Shown here piece after piece: positions 8,528 through 17,059 of a DNA stretch of 64,000 nucleotides (within the stretch, counting starts at the first letter, position 1; each line of letters begins with the position of its first letter). Made by a program: the position numbers and the translations under genes. This stretch comes from Crossiella sp. CA-258035 (GTDB lineage Bacteria; Actinomycetota; Actinomycetes; Mycobacteriales; Pseudonocardiaceae): positions 4,682,001-4,746,000 of the forward strand of contig NZ_CP116413.1 in assembly GCF_030064675.1 (NCBI RefSeq), read 5' to 3'. The notes under the pieces were generated by a model. It did not search any database and had not been told where the DNA came from. It saw only the letters and a list, made by a program, of their open reading frames with translations.

Positions 8528-9289
8528 CTACTCGAACTCGCCGTGCCGCCCGGCCCCGCCGCTGAACCGCCGCGCGCCCTCCAGCGCGTCGGAGGCCAGC
8601 GAGACGAACCCGTGCCGCAGCTCGTTGGCGATGGCCGCGTCCTCGTCAAGACCGTCCTGCTCCAGCACCGACAACCGGTCCCGCCGCATGCAGGTCTGCG
8701 GGAACCGGGCCAGCTGCGCCGCCAGTTCCTCGGCCGCCGCGCGTGCCTGTCCCGGCGGCACCACCCGGTTGACCAGCCCGATCCGCTCGGCCTCGGCGGC
8801 GTCCACCGGCCTGCCGGTGAGGATGAGGTCCATCGCCCGCGAAGTGCCGATCAGCCTAGGCAGCCGGACCGTGCCGCCGTCGATCAGCGGCACCCCCCAG
8901 CGCCGGCAGAACACGCCGAAGATCGCGTCCTGCTCGGCCACCCGCAGGTCGCACCACAGCGCCAGCTCCAGCCCACCGGCCACCGCGTGCCCGCTGACCG
9001 CGGCGATCACCGGCTTGCCCAGCCGCAGCCGGGTCGGCCCCATCGGCCCGTCACCCTCGGCGGCGACCTGGTTGCCCCGCTCGGTGCCGACCGCGGTGAG
9101 ATCCGCCCCGGCGCAGAACGTGCCACCCTCACCCCACAGCACCGCCACCGCGGCATCTGGGTCGGCGTCGAACTCCCGGAAGGCCGCCGCCAGCGCCGCC
9201 GCGGTCGGCCCGTCCACCGCGTTGCGCTTCTCCGGCCGGGACAGCACCACCGTGCTGACCGGCCCCTGTCGCTCCACGCGCACCGACAT
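8528..9289 (-). CDS. Crotonase (enoyl-CoA hydratase/isomerase family)
   Basis: A 253-residue crotonase-fold protein with the CoA oxyanion-hole motifs FCAGADL and HAVAGGLELALWCDLRV. The stretch normally carrying the first catalytic glutamate reads FCRRWGVPLIDGG, so that glutamate is absent; the second position is the aspartate in SRAMDLILTG. A true hydratase is therefore doubtful and another CoA-dependent reaction is more likely. ATG 9289 is preferred over upstream in-frame codons because it begins the crotonase homology. Probably co-transcribed with the SNF2 and yigZ genes. Confidence 0.88.
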   Translation of the reverse strand: MSVRVERQGPVSTVVLSRPEKRNAVDGPTAAALAAAFREFDADPDAAVAVLWGEGGTFCAGADLTAVGTERGNQVAAEGDGPMGPTRLRLGKPVIAAVSGHAVAGGLELALWCDLRVAEQDAIFGVFCRRWGVPLIDGGTVRLPRLIGTSRAMDLILTGRPVDAAEAERIGLVNRVVPPGQARAAAEELAAQLARFPQTCMRRDRLSVLEQDGLDEDAAIANELRHGFVSLASDALEGARRFSGGAGRHGEFE

Positions 9290-9306
9290 GGGCGAAACCC
9301 TAATGT

Positions 9307-10500
9307 CTACGGGCAGGCGCGAGTCGCGGCCACCCCGGCGAACCGCTCCCGCACCCACCGCTCCTGCTCGGCCGAGGACTCCCCGAGCACCCCGTCATGC
9401 CCGCCGGGAAACACCCGATAGGTCACCGCCGTGCCCTGCCCGCACTGCTTCCTGGCCTCCTCGGCAACGGTGTCGGCGGCCACGTCCACATCCGACGCCC
9501 CAGCGACCACCAGGATCGGCCCGGCCAGCGCGCCGCCGGAGTAGCGGTTGCCCTCGATGAAGGCGCGCGCGGCCGGATGCGCGGACCAGTTGGGGCGCAA
9601 CAACTCCCGCGAGGTCGCGGTGCCGCTGACCGCCCGGCCATAGCCCCAGCAACCCTCCCGCAGGTACTTCCCGTAGTCCCGCAGCCCCGCCTCGCTCAGC
9701 ATGTCCGCCGGGCTGAAGTCCTTGTGCTGCAACGCGATCGCACTGGCCACATAGGCCAGGTACTGCCCCTGGCCGGGGTTGTCCGCGACCCGCTCCTGCA
9801 ACCGGTCATAGGGCGTCACCGGTGCCAGCGCGACCGCGCCGAGGAACCCCCCGGTCGGTTCGGTCACCTCCTGCCGGGCCACGCCCCACACCGTCTGCCC
9901 ACCCTGGGAATGCCCGACCGCGACCCAGCGCGCCCCCAGTTCCGGCACCGCCCGCCGGGCCGCGGCCACCGCGTACCGGACGTCCTGGGCGTTGGCCGCC
10001 AGGGTGAGGTACTCGTGCCCGTCACCCGCGCCCAGCCCCGAGTAGTCCGCGGCCACCACCGCGTAGCCCCGCCCGAGCCACTCGGCCATCACCTCCGGGT
10101 AGTAGAGGTCCTTCATCAGCGAGGGCGCGCACTGCCGGGCCACCCCGCTGGTGCCGTGCGCCCAGGCCACCACCGGCCAGCCCCCGTCCGGCGGCTGCCC
10201 GGCCGGGGTGAGCACCGCCGCCGAGGCCGCCACCGGCGTGCCCGCCGCGGACCGCGAGTCGTAGACGATCCTGGTCCCGCTCGCTCCCGGCGGCAGCCGC
10301 CAGCCGGTGAACCGCTCGGCGCGCAGCACCGTGCCCGGGGCGGCCCCATCCGGGCTGACCTCGTAGAACCCGTCGCGGGGGAGTGCGTTGGCAGCCTCGG
10401 CCGCCTTCGCTTTGTCCACCGCGTCCGCCACCGGCGGCGCGCAGGCCGCCAGCAGTCCGAGCACCAGCACCGCCGCCATCCGCCTGCCCGCATCACGCAT
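9307..10500 (-). CDS. Secreted lipoprotein lipase (LIP family alpha/beta hydrolase)
   Basis: A 397-residue exported hydrolase. The N-terminus has a basic start, a short hydrophobic segment and a lipobox-like LLAAC (C20), suggesting a lipoprotein. The secretory-lipase domain has VVAWAHGTSG, the nucleophile elbow VAVGHSQGG (S198), an acid in GASDVDVAAD and a histidine in FPGGHDGV. It lies divergent from a TetR gene with a palindrome between them, suggesting lipid- or ester-responsive induction (inferred). The frame continues upstream to 10728, but signal-peptide geometry favours ATG 10500. Confidence 0.88.
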   Translation of the reverse strand: MRDAGRRMAAVLVLGLLAACAPPVADAVDKAKAAEAANALPRDGFYEVSPDGAAPGTVLRAERFTGWRLPPGASGTRIVYDSRSAAGTPVAASAAVLTPAGQPPDGGWPVVAWAHGTSGVARQCAPSLMKDLYYPEVMAEWLGRGYAVVAADYSGLGAGDGHEYLTLAANAQDVRYAVAAARRAVPELGARWVAVGHSQGGQTVWGVARQEVTEPTGGFLGAVALAPVTPYDRLQERVADNPGQGQYLAYVASAIALQHKDFSPADMLSEAGLRDYGKYLREGCWGYGRAVSGTATSRELLRPNWSAHPAARAFIEGNRYSGGALAGPILVVAGASDVDVAADTVAEEARKQCGQGTAVTYRVFPGGHDGVLGESSAEQERWVRERFAGVAATRACP

Positions 10501-10530
10501 GCGGACAGGAAAGAGATCGCGGATCCTAAC

Positions 10531-10545
10531 GTCAATGGTGTTGAC
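10531..10545. promoter_or_regulatory. Inverted repeat between the lipase and TetR genes
   Basis: GTCAATGGTGTTGAC is a perfect 5-5-5 inverted repeat in the middle of the 58-base divergent intergenic region. Its right half includes TTGACA, so a bound repressor would mask a -35 element. The TetR encoded at 10559 is the likely ligand; the assignment is by position only. Confidence 0.6.
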
Positions 10546-10558
10546 ATAAGCTGCGCCG

Positions 10559-11269
10559 GTGGCTCCCAAGCGCGTTCCCGAGCACCGCACCCGCCGCAGG
10601 CGCACCCAGGGGGGCCGGCTGCTCTCCGCGGAGCTGATCATCGACACCGCACTGCGGCTGATCGAGCTGCACGGCCCGGACGGGTTGTCCCTGCGCAGGC
10701 TCGGCGCGGCCCTCGGCGCGGACGCCACCGCAATCTACCGCTACTTCACCGGCAAGGACGACCTGCTGCTGGCCATCACCGACGAGCTGATCGGCCGCAC
10801 CTTCGCCGGGCACCGCACCACCGGCGACTGCGTGGCGGACCTGCGCGCCCTCGGCGAGCGCATCTACCGGGCCAACCTCGCGCACCCCAGGGCCGCCGCC
10901 CTGGTCACCGCGCGGGTCACTGGCCGCGAGCACGAGACCGCCGCGGTGGAGACCATCCTCGGCATCCTGCGCGAGGCCGGCTTCCCACCGGCCGAGGCGG
11001 TCCGGCACTACCGCTGCTTCATCGGCATCGCGCTGTCCTTCGCCGCCCTGGACGCGGCCGTGCACACCGCGGAGCAGGCCGAGGACGCGATCTGGCGCGA
11101 GGTCTACGCCACCCTGCCCGCGCAGCGGTACCCGAACATCACCGCCAGCGCCGCCGAGCTGGTCATCCAGATGCGGGAGAGCCCGTTCCAGATGGCCATG
11201 GACGCCTTCCTGAGCACGCTCGCGGCGGAACTGCCTACCTCAGCACCCGGTCCAGGTGGTAGCGCATAG
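10559..11269 (+). CDS. TetR-family transcriptional regulator
   Basis: A 236-residue regulator with an arginine-rich N-terminal tail (EHRTRRRRTQGGR). The HTH is at about 24-70 (IIDTALRLIELHGPDG, then SLRRLGAALGADATAIYRYF). The remainder is helical. The GTG start lies 58 bases from the divergent lipase gene, the probable target. The last 35 bases overlap the convergent TetR gene at 11235, so the two coding ends are read from both strands. Confidence 0.9.
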   Translation: MAPKRVPEHRTRRRRTQGGRLLSAELIIDTALRLIELHGPDGLSLRRLGAALGADATAIYRYFTGKDDLLLAITDELIGRTFAGHRTTGDCVADLRALGERIYRANLAHPRAAALVTARVTGREHETAAVETILGILREAGFPPAEAVRHYRCFIGIALSFAALDAAVHTAEQAEDAIWREVYATLPAQRYPNITASAAELVIQMRESPFQMAMDAFLSTLAAELPTSAPGPGGSA

Positions 11270-11807
11270 TGTCGGTGGCCTCGGCCCCGGTGAGCTGCCC
11301 GCAGGCCAGCTCGATGGTCAGCGCGTCGGCCAGCGACCAGATGATCCGCGCCTCCCGCTCCGGGTCCAGCCCGGCCGCCCGGCCCTCCTGCTGGGCCTGC
11401 CACACCACGTGCGTGGCCAGCGCGCGCAGCTCCGCGTTGTCCTGGAAGAGCACGTCGGCGATGGCCACGTCCTCCATCGCCCGGCCGAGGAAGGCCACGT
11501 TGACCCTGATCGCCTGCCGGGTGTCCGGATCGTCGCCGAGCACCTCCTCCAGCGCGGCCCGCAGCAGCTGCTCCGGCGACCCGGCCAGCCCGCTGAGCCG
11601 GTCCGCGATCCGCAGCTCCATCCGCTGCCCGGCCAGCTTGAGCCCGTAGAGCAGCAGCGCGTCCTTGTTCCGGAAGTAGTGCTGCACCCGGCCGACCGAC
11701 ACGCCTGCCTCGGCGGCCACCTCGCGCACGCTCACCGCCTCCAGCCCGGCGCGTGCGGCCAGCCGCCACATCGCCTCGGCGATCTTGGACTTCTGTTCCT
11801 CGGCCAC
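11235..11807 (-). CDS. TetR-family repressor of the ATACG-operator type
   Basis: A 190-residue regulator with HTH at about 10-52 (MWRLAARAGLEAVSVREV, then AGVSVGRVQHYF) and a C-terminal ligand domain. The recognition helix VGRVQHYF is close to LRLVQYYF of the TetR at 49437, and both genes sit beside palindromes with ATACG-NN-CGTAT. Starts with GTG. Its divergent partner is a very small membrane protein at 11894, so the sensed compound may be a membrane-active agent; this is speculation. Confidence 0.9.
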   Translation of the reverse strand: MAEEQKSKIAEAMWRLAARAGLEAVSVREVAAEAGVSVGRVQHYFRNKDALLLYGLKLAGQRMELRIADRLSGLAGSPEQLLRAALEEVLGDDPDTRQAIRVNVAFLGRAMEDVAIADVLFQDNAELRALATHVVWQAQQEGRAAGLDPEREARIIWSLADALTIELACGQLTGAEATDTMRYHLDRVLR

Positions 11808-11820
11808 CGGCCCACACTAC

Positions 11821-11836
11821 CAATACGACCGTATTG
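11821..11836. promoter_or_regulatory. TetR operator 1, perfect 16-base palindrome
   Basis: CAATACGACCGTATTG is perfectly symmetric (7-2-7) and lies 13 bases upstream of the TetR start at 11807. A second copy follows 39 bases later. Position and symmetry indicate autoregulation. Confidence 0.82.
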
Positions 11837-11859
11837 ACGAGCGGCTGGGTGGCGAACTA

Positions 11860-11875
11860 CGGTACGACCGTATTG
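11860..11875. promoter_or_regulatory. TetR operator 2, near copy of operator 1
   Basis: CGGTACGACCGTATTG matches the first operator at 14 of 16 positions, the two changes being in the left arm. It lies 18 bases before the start of the small membrane protein gene and just before its ribosome-binding site, so it should control that gene. Confidence 0.78.
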
Positions 11876-11893
11876 CCCGCGGGAGGAGAGCAG

Positions 11894-12124
11894 ATGGCCA
11901 AGAGTGTGTCCGCTGTGGACGGTGCGCAGGGGGTGATCGCCCTGGTCGGGATCACCCTGGGCGCGGTGCCCCTGGTGCGCTGGCTGATCGAGGGCCGACA
12001 CAGCGGACCGTTCCGCTGGATCTTCGGCGAGCCGACCGGGACCATGGGCTACCTGGGGCCGGTGCTGGTGATCGCCGCCGCGATCGGGCTCATCGCACTG
12101 CTGGAGCTGCGCAAGCGCCGCTAG
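11894..12124 (+). CDS. Small membrane protein (76 residues), TetR-controlled
   Basis: A 76-residue protein preceded by a strong ribosome-binding site (GGGAGGAGAG, 11881-11890). It has two predicted membrane helices: about 11-30 (QGVIALVGITLGAVPLVRWL) and about 52-69 (YLGPVLVIAAAIGLIALL), with a basic KRR tail. No family is recognised. Two operators lie between it and the divergent TetR gene, so it is that regulator's main target. It might be a membrane-stress or transport accessory protein; no function can be assigned. Confidence 0.75.
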   Translation: MAKSVSAVDGAQGVIALVGITLGAVPLVRWLIEGRHSGPFRWIFGEPTGTMGYLGPVLVIAAAIGLIALLELRKRR

Positions 12125-12161
12125 CGAAAACCATTTGGCCCCGGCCCAATAATCGACCTTG

Positions 12162-13097
12162 ATGACGATCATCGAGGTGCCGGCCGAACTGGCCGGGATG
12201 TACGCCAAGTTCGACGGCGACGAGGGCCTGGCCTGGATCGAGCAGCTGCCCGCGCTGGCCACGGACTTCCTGGACCGCTGGAACCTGCGCCTGGACGGCG
12301 AGTCCATGCACGGCATGGCCTCCCTGGTGCTGCCGGTGCGCACCGCCGAGGACGTCCCGGCGGTGCTCAAGCTCCAGCGCCCCAACGAGGAGAACCGCGG
12401 CGAACCGCTGGCCCTGCGGCACTGGGACGGCGACGGCATCGTCCGCCTGCTGGCCGCTGACGAGCCCACCTGCACCATGCTGCTGGAACGCCTGGACGCC
12501 AGCCGCCCGCTGTCCTCCCTGCCCGACGGCGAGCAGGCCCTGACCATCCTCACCGGCCTGCTCGGCCGCCTGGTCCAGCACCAGGCCCCGCCCGGCATGC
12601 GGCGGCTGGGCGACATCGCCGCCGCCATGATCGCCGACACCCCCGGCAAGGCCACCCGGCTGGCCGACCCGGCCGACGCCGTCCGCCTGCACTCCTGGGC
12701 GGCCATCGTCGGCGAGGTGCTCGACGAACCCGGCGACCGCCTGCTGCTGTGGGACCTGCACCACGACAACGTGCTGGCCCCGCTGCCCGGCGCCAGCCGC
12801 GAACCCTGGCTGGCCATCGACCCGAAACCCCTCGCGGGCGACCCCGGCTTCGAGCTGTTCCCCGCGCTGGAGAGCCGGTTCGAGGACCTGGAGGCCACCG
12901 GTGACGTGCCCCGCGCGCTGCGCCGCCGCTTCGACCTGATGACCGACCACCTCGGCCTGGACCGCGCCCGCGCCGCGCGCTGGACCGTGGGCCGGGTGCT
13001 GCAGAACAGCCTGTGGCACATCGAGGACGAGGACGACGGCACGCTGGTCCCCGACCACCTCGCCGTCGCCGCCGCGATGGCGCACTACCTGGCCTGA
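12162..13097 (+). CDS. Aminoglycoside/hydroxyurea-type phosphotransferase
   Basis: A 311-residue kinase-like enzyme of the APH(6)/hydroxyurea phosphotransferase branch. The catalytic loop is LLLWDLHHDNVL (D198, N203) and the metal-binding aspartate is D220 in AIDPKPLAGDPGFEL. The N-lobe lysine is in AVLKLQRPNEEN. It may phosphorylate an aminocyclitol or small hydroxyl-bearing metabolite, but closely similar proteins exist without known resistance roles. ATG 12162 is chosen over the adjacent TTG. Monocistronic. Confidence 0.88.
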   Translation: MTIIEVPAELAGMYAKFDGDEGLAWIEQLPALATDFLDRWNLRLDGESMHGMASLVLPVRTAEDVPAVLKLQRPNEENRGEPLALRHWDGDGIVRLLAADEPTCTMLLERLDASRPLSSLPDGEQALTILTGLLGRLVQHQAPPGMRRLGDIAAAMIADTPGKATRLADPADAVRLHSWAAIVGEVLDEPGDRLLLWDLHHDNVLAPLPGASREPWLAIDPKPLAGDPGFELFPALESRFEDLEATGDVPRALRRRFDLMTDHLGLDRARAARWTVGRVLQNSLWHIEDEDDGTLVPDHLAVAAAMAHYLA

Positions 13098-13185
13098 CCA
13101 CTCAACCCGATCGTGGCTGGCGTGCCGCACCGGCACAGCGGAGGCTCAACCCAGACAGCCGCCCCAAGCCACAGAACGGACCCCC

Positions 13186-14112
13186 ATGCCCGAGCAGTCC
13201 ACCGCCATCGTCTTCACCGAGCACGGCGGCCCCGAGGTGCTGCACCCCGTCCAGCGCGACCTCCCCGAACCCGGCCCCGGCCAGCTCCGCATCCGGGTCA
13301 AGGCCGCCGGGGTCAACCCCTTCGACACCAAGGTCCGCGCCGGCGCCTTCCCCAGCATGCCGGCCGCCTACCCCGCCGTGCCAGGCTCGGACGTCGCGGG
13401 CGTGGTCGACGCCGTCGGCCCGGAGGTCACCGAGTTCGCCATCGGCGACGAGGTGCTCGGCACGGCCGCCACCGGCTCCTACGCCACCCACACCCTGGCC
13501 ACCGCAGGCAAGCTCACCGGCAAACCCGCCGAACTGGACTGGCCCACCGCCGCCGGCCTGCCCGGGGTGGCCACCACCGCCTACCGGGTGCTCGCCCTGC
13601 TCGAGGTGAAAGCGGGGGAGACCCTGCTGGTCGACGGCGCCGCGGGCGGGGTCGGCACCTTCGTCGTGCAGCTGGCCAGGGAACGCGGCCTGACCGTCAT
13701 CGGCACCGCCAGCGAAGCCAACCACGCCTATCTGCGCGGCCTGGGCACCCACCCGGTCCGCTACGGCGAAGGCCTGGTCGAGCGGGTCAAGGAACTCGCC
13801 CCCCAGGGCGTGGACGCGGCCCTGGACCTATCCGGCCGCGGCGGCCTGCCCACCCTGCTCGCCCTCACCGGCGGCCCAGGCCGCGTGCTCACCATCGCCG
13901 ACGGCCAAGCCGCCGACTTCGGCGTCCGAGCCAGCTGGGGCGGCCCCGCCGAAGAAGTCCCCGGCGCCCTGTCCGACGCAACAGCCCTGGTAGCCGCCGG
14001 AAAGATCAAGCTCCCCATCACCCGCACCTATCCCCTGACCGAAGCCGCGGCCGCCCACCGAGCCAGCGAGGGCGGCCACGTCCGCGGAAAACTGGTCCTG
14101 CTCATGGACTAG
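13186..14112 (+). CDS. NADPH:quinone reductase-like medium-chain dehydrogenase
   Basis: A 308-residue zinc-independent MDR enzyme. It has the quinone-reductase N-terminus (AIVFTEHGGPEVL), the VKAAGVNPFDTKVR signature and the nucleotide-binding motif VDGAAGGVGTFVVQLA (about residues 147-162). It lacks the zinc cysteine cluster of alcohol dehydrogenases. It should reduce quinones or activated enals with NADPH. The last 11 bases overlap the convergent AraC gene. A second member of the family is at 19350-20216. Confidence 0.9.
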   Translation: MPEQSTAIVFTEHGGPEVLHPVQRDLPEPGPGQLRIRVKAAGVNPFDTKVRAGAFPSMPAAYPAVPGSDVAGVVDAVGPEVTEFAIGDEVLGTAATGSYATHTLATAGKLTGKPAELDWPTAAGLPGVATTAYRVLALLEVKAGETLLVDGAAGGVGTFVVQLARERGLTVIGTASEANHAYLRGLGTHPVRYGEGLVERVKELAPQGVDAALDLSGRGGLPTLLALTGGPGRVLTIADGQAADFGVRASWGGPAEEVPGALSDATALVAAGKIKLPITRTYPLTEAAAAHRASEGGHVRGKLVLLMD

Positions 14113-15064
14113 GTCGCCTGTCCCGATCCCGGAACACCCGCCGATAAGCCCCCGGCGTGGTCCCCAACGCGCTCGCGAACCGCCTGCGCAAGTTGGTGGC
14201 CGAGGACAGCCCCACCCGCCGCGCGATGGCCTCCAACGGAAGATCCGAAGACTCCAGCAGGTCCTGCGCCACAGCCAGCCGCCGGGCGAGCAGCCACTGA
14301 CCAGGACTGGTGCCCAGCTGCTCGGCGAACCGCCGGGCCAGGGTGCGCGTGGACAGACCCGCCCGCGCGGCCAGGCTCTCCACGGTGACCGGTTCGCCCA
14401 GTCGCCCGGCGGCCCAGTCCAGCAACGGCGCGAGCGAACCGTCGAACTGGGCCGGGTGGGGCGGGGCGGAGTACTGCAACTGCCCGCCCTCCCGGTGCGG
14501 CGGCATGACCATGGTCCGGGCGATGTCCGCGGCGTACCGGGCGCCCTGGTCCCGCCGGACCAGGTGCATGCACAGGTCGAACCCGGCGCCCGCGCCCGCG
14601 CTGGTGGCCACGTCGCCGTGGTCGACGTAGAGCACGTCCGCATCGACCCGCACCTGCGGGAAGCGGGCGGCCAGCTCGTCGGTCTGCGCCCAGTGCGTGG
14701 TCGCCCGCCGTCCGTCCAGCAGCCCGGCGTGCGCCAGCAGGAACGCGCCGGAGCAGATGCTGGCCACCCGCGCGCCCCTGGCGTGCGCCCGGCGCAGCGC
14801 CTGGACCACCGTGGCCGACGGCGGCTCCTGGACCGGCAGCCAGCCGGGGACGATCACGGTGTCGGCCCGGTCGAGCGCGGCCAGCCCCTCGGTCACCAGC
14901 ATGTCGTACCCGGCGTAGGTCGCGACCGGGCCGGGAAGCTCCGTGCACACCTCGAAGGCGTACCGGGTCGGCACTCCCAGCCGTTCGATGCCGAACACCT
15001 GCGCCGCGCAGCCGAGCTCGAAGGTCGACTGCGGTGGGCGGAGCAGCGCCACGACCCGGTGCAT
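14102..15064 (-). CDS. GlxA-type AraC regulator with DJ-1/PfpI sensor domain
   Basis: A 320-residue regulator. Residues 1-165 form a DJ-1/PfpI amidase-like domain with the elbow cysteine C104 in ASICSGAFLLAHAG. Residues about 215-310 hold two AraC helix-turn-helix motifs (TVESLAARAGLSTRTLARRF and LEAIARRVGLSSATNLRRRF). Relatives respond to amines, amides or oxidative signals. The divergent neighbour at 15135 is a cupin protein with 70 bases between starts, so it may be the target. The 3' end overlaps the quinone reductase gene. Confidence 0.92.
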   Translation of the reverse strand: MHRVVALLRPPQSTFELGCAAQVFGIERLGVPTRYAFEVCTELPGPVATYAGYDMLVTEGLAALDRADTVIVPGWLPVQEPPSATVVQALRRAHARGARVASICSGAFLLAHAGLLDGRRATTHWAQTDELAARFPQVRVDADVLYVDHGDVATSAGAGAGFDLCMHLVRRDQGARYAADIARTMVMPPHREGGQLQYSAPPHPAQFDGSLAPLLDWAAGRLGEPVTVESLAARAGLSTRTLARRFAEQLGTSPGQWLLARRLAVAQDLLESSDLPLEAIARRVGLSSATNLRRRFASALGTTPGAYRRVFRDRDRRPSP

Positions 15065-15134
15065 GGCAGAAAAGTACCGGATGATGTCTTTCCTGACACT
15101 CGGCGGCCGGCGCGCGGATCGGCAGGCTGGCCGC

Positions 15135-15458
15135 ATGACGACCGAAGAGGGTTACGTGTGGTCCACCGTCCAGGACGCCCCGGTCCAGGAACTCTTCCCG
15201 GGCATGCGGTTGCGCCCGTTGTGGCAGGGGGACAACGGCGCGAAGGCCTACGTGCTGGAGATGGACCCGGACAGCCGCTGGCAGGGGATCGACGTGCACG
15301 AGCCGGGACCGGAGGAGGTCTTCGTGGTCTCCGGCGTGTTCAACGACGGCGACCGGGACTACCCGGCGGGCTCCTTCATCCACGCGCCCGCCGGTTCCTC
15401 GCACGTCCCGCAGACCACCACTGGCTGCACGCTGTTCCTGTTCTACCCGGAGGGGTGA
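15135..15458 (+). CDS. Small cupin-domain protein (ChrR-like)
   Basis: A 107-residue single cupin. Characteristic residues are WQGIDVHEPGPEEVFVVSG (histidine and two glutamates) and AGSFIHAPAGSSHVP (second histidine). Single cupins of this size bind a metal and act as small-molecule sensors or isomerases. Divergent from the GlxA-type regulator, the only contextual clue. ATG 15135 is the first start giving a complete barrel. Confidence 0.85.
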   Translation: MTTEEGYVWSTVQDAPVQELFPGMRLRPLWQGDNGAKAYVLEMDPDSRWQGIDVHEPGPEEVFVVSGVFNDGDRDYPAGSFIHAPAGSSHVPQTTTGCTLFLFYPEG

Positions 15459-15506
15459 GCAACAGGACTTGAACCTCCAGCTACGTCAGCTCCTAGGGTC
15501 CGGCAC

Positions 15507-16394
15507 ATGACGATCACCGTTCTCGACACCCACACCGCCATGACCGGCATCCTGCGGGCCCCGGTCGCCGACCGGTCCGAGCTGCTGCGCGCCATGCTCG
15601 AACCGATGGCGGGCATGTACCGCTACTTCCCGGGTGACGTCGACCTGGTCGCGATGCACCTGGCCTCGGCGGGCTTCCCGCTGGACCGCGACGAACAGCG
15701 CTGCCTGGACGCCCTGGACACCCTCGCCGCGGCCGACGCCTGGCCCCGCCTCCAGCGCGCCCTGGACCAGGCGCTGGAAGTCCAGCTGGCGGCCACCCCG
15801 GAGCTGGCGGTCCCGGACATCTCCGTGCTGTTCGTGCTCGGCGACCCCGGCGACGCCAACTTCATGGGGCCCAGCCTCGGCGTGACCGGCAACGGCGGCA
15901 TCTCCGGCTACATCGTGATCACCCTGTGGCCGTACCCGGAGAACCTGGACCGCCTGGAAGCGACCGTGGTGCACGAGCTCAACCACAACCTCCGCTACCG
16001 CCCCGGCGGCGTGGTGTGGGACCCGGCCACGGTCAACGTCGGCGAGCACCTGGTCTCCGAGGGCCTGGCCGACGCCTTCGCCCGCCAGCTCCACGGAGAC
16101 GACCTCGGCCACACCCGCATCGGCGTGCCGCACCTGCACGACGAGGCGGTCTTCGCCAAGGTCGTCTCCGGCCTGGAGGTCACCGGCATGCAGAACTTCG
16201 CCGCCTGGGTGCACGGCGACGCCATCGCGGCCCACTACGGCGCCACCCCGGTCGGCCTGCCCACCGGCGCCGGGTACGCCGTGGGCAACCGGCTGGTCGA
16301 CGCCTACCTGGCCGCGACCGGCCAGACCGCGGCCCAGGCCCTGCACGCGCCGAGCGCGGAGATCATCGCCACCGCACTGCACCGGATGAGCTGA
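15507..16394 (+). CDS. DUF2268 putative zinc-dependent protease
   Basis: A 295-residue protein whose central motif VVHELNHNLRY supplies H156, E157 and H160 in an HExxH-like zinc site, with a later acidic helix (EHLVSEGLADAFA) as probable third ligand. This matches DUF2268 predicted Zn-dependent proteases, found also near YjaZ/HSP-type proteins. No signal peptide, so probably cytoplasmic. Followed at 61 bases by a DinB-like gene on the same strand, possibly one transcript. Proteolysis is predicted from motif only. Confidence 0.85.
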   Translation: MTITVLDTHTAMTGILRAPVADRSELLRAMLEPMAGMYRYFPGDVDLVAMHLASAGFPLDRDEQRCLDALDTLAAADAWPRLQRALDQALEVQLAATPELAVPDISVLFVLGDPGDANFMGPSLGVTGNGGISGYIVITLWPYPENLDRLEATVVHELNHNLRYRPGGVVWDPATVNVGEHLVSEGLADAFARQLHGDDLGHTRIGVPHLHDEAVFAKVVSGLEVTGMQNFAAWVHGDAIAAHYGATPVGLPTGAGYAVGNRLVDAYLAATGQTAAQALHAPSAEIIATALHRMS

Positions 16395-16455
16395 ACCGTC
16401 CGGGTCCGGCGCTAATCCGGTTGCCGGACCCGGACGGCGCGGCCACCCTGCACGC

Positions 16456-16983
16456 ATGACTGCCGCCCGGGTCGACCTGCTGCTCAAGCAGCTCGACATC
16501 GCCTGGTCCCTGTTCGAGCACCACCTGACCGGGCTCGACGACACCGCCTGCCTGTGGGAGCCCGCGCCGGACAGCTGGACCGTCCGCCCCGGCGCCGACG
16601 GCCGCTGGCACGCCGACTGGGCGGAACCCGAGCCCGATCCCGCGCCGACCACCACCATCGGCTGGGTCAGCTGGCACATCGGCTTCTGGTGGACCACCAC
16701 GCACGGCCACCTCTTCGGCGACGGCGCCCCGGACCGCGCGGAGATCACCTGGCCGGGCACCGCCGAGTCCATGATCGCCTGGCTGACCGGTCTCAAGGAC
16801 AACTGGCGGGCCGCCCTGCTGCCGCTGACCGACGCCGACCTGGACTCCACCGAACGCACCCGCACCCTGCCCTGGGGCGGGGAGTTCACCCTGGCTGACA
16901 TCGCGGGCTGGGTGACGGTCGAGCTGACCAAGAACGTCGCCGAGATCGGCCAGCTCCGCATCCTGCACGCCCGGAGCCGCTGA
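16456..16983 (+). CDS. DinB-superfamily protein
   Basis: A 175-residue DinB/YfiT-like four-helix-bundle protein. It has conserved tryptophans (CLWEPAPDSWTVRP, IGWVSWHIGFWWTTTHGHL) and metal-ligand histidines in WHIGFWW and at the C-terminal helix. In actinobacteria related proteins include bacillithiol/mycothiol-dependent enzymes; this one cannot be assigned further. It follows the DUF2268 gene. Confidence 0.85.
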   Translation: MTAARVDLLLKQLDIAWSLFEHHLTGLDDTACLWEPAPDSWTVRPGADGRWHADWAEPEPDPAPTTTIGWVSWHIGFWWTTTHGHLFGDGAPDRAEITWPGTAESMIAWLTGLKDNWRAALLPLTDADLDSTERTRTLPWGGEFTLADIAGWVTVELTKNVAEIGQLRILHARSR

Positions 16984-17059
16984 CGTACGTCCAGACGCGT
17001 ACGCCGACCGCGATTCCGAACGGATTCGCCCGCCCCGCGCGCTGCCTAGCGTTGCCCCC

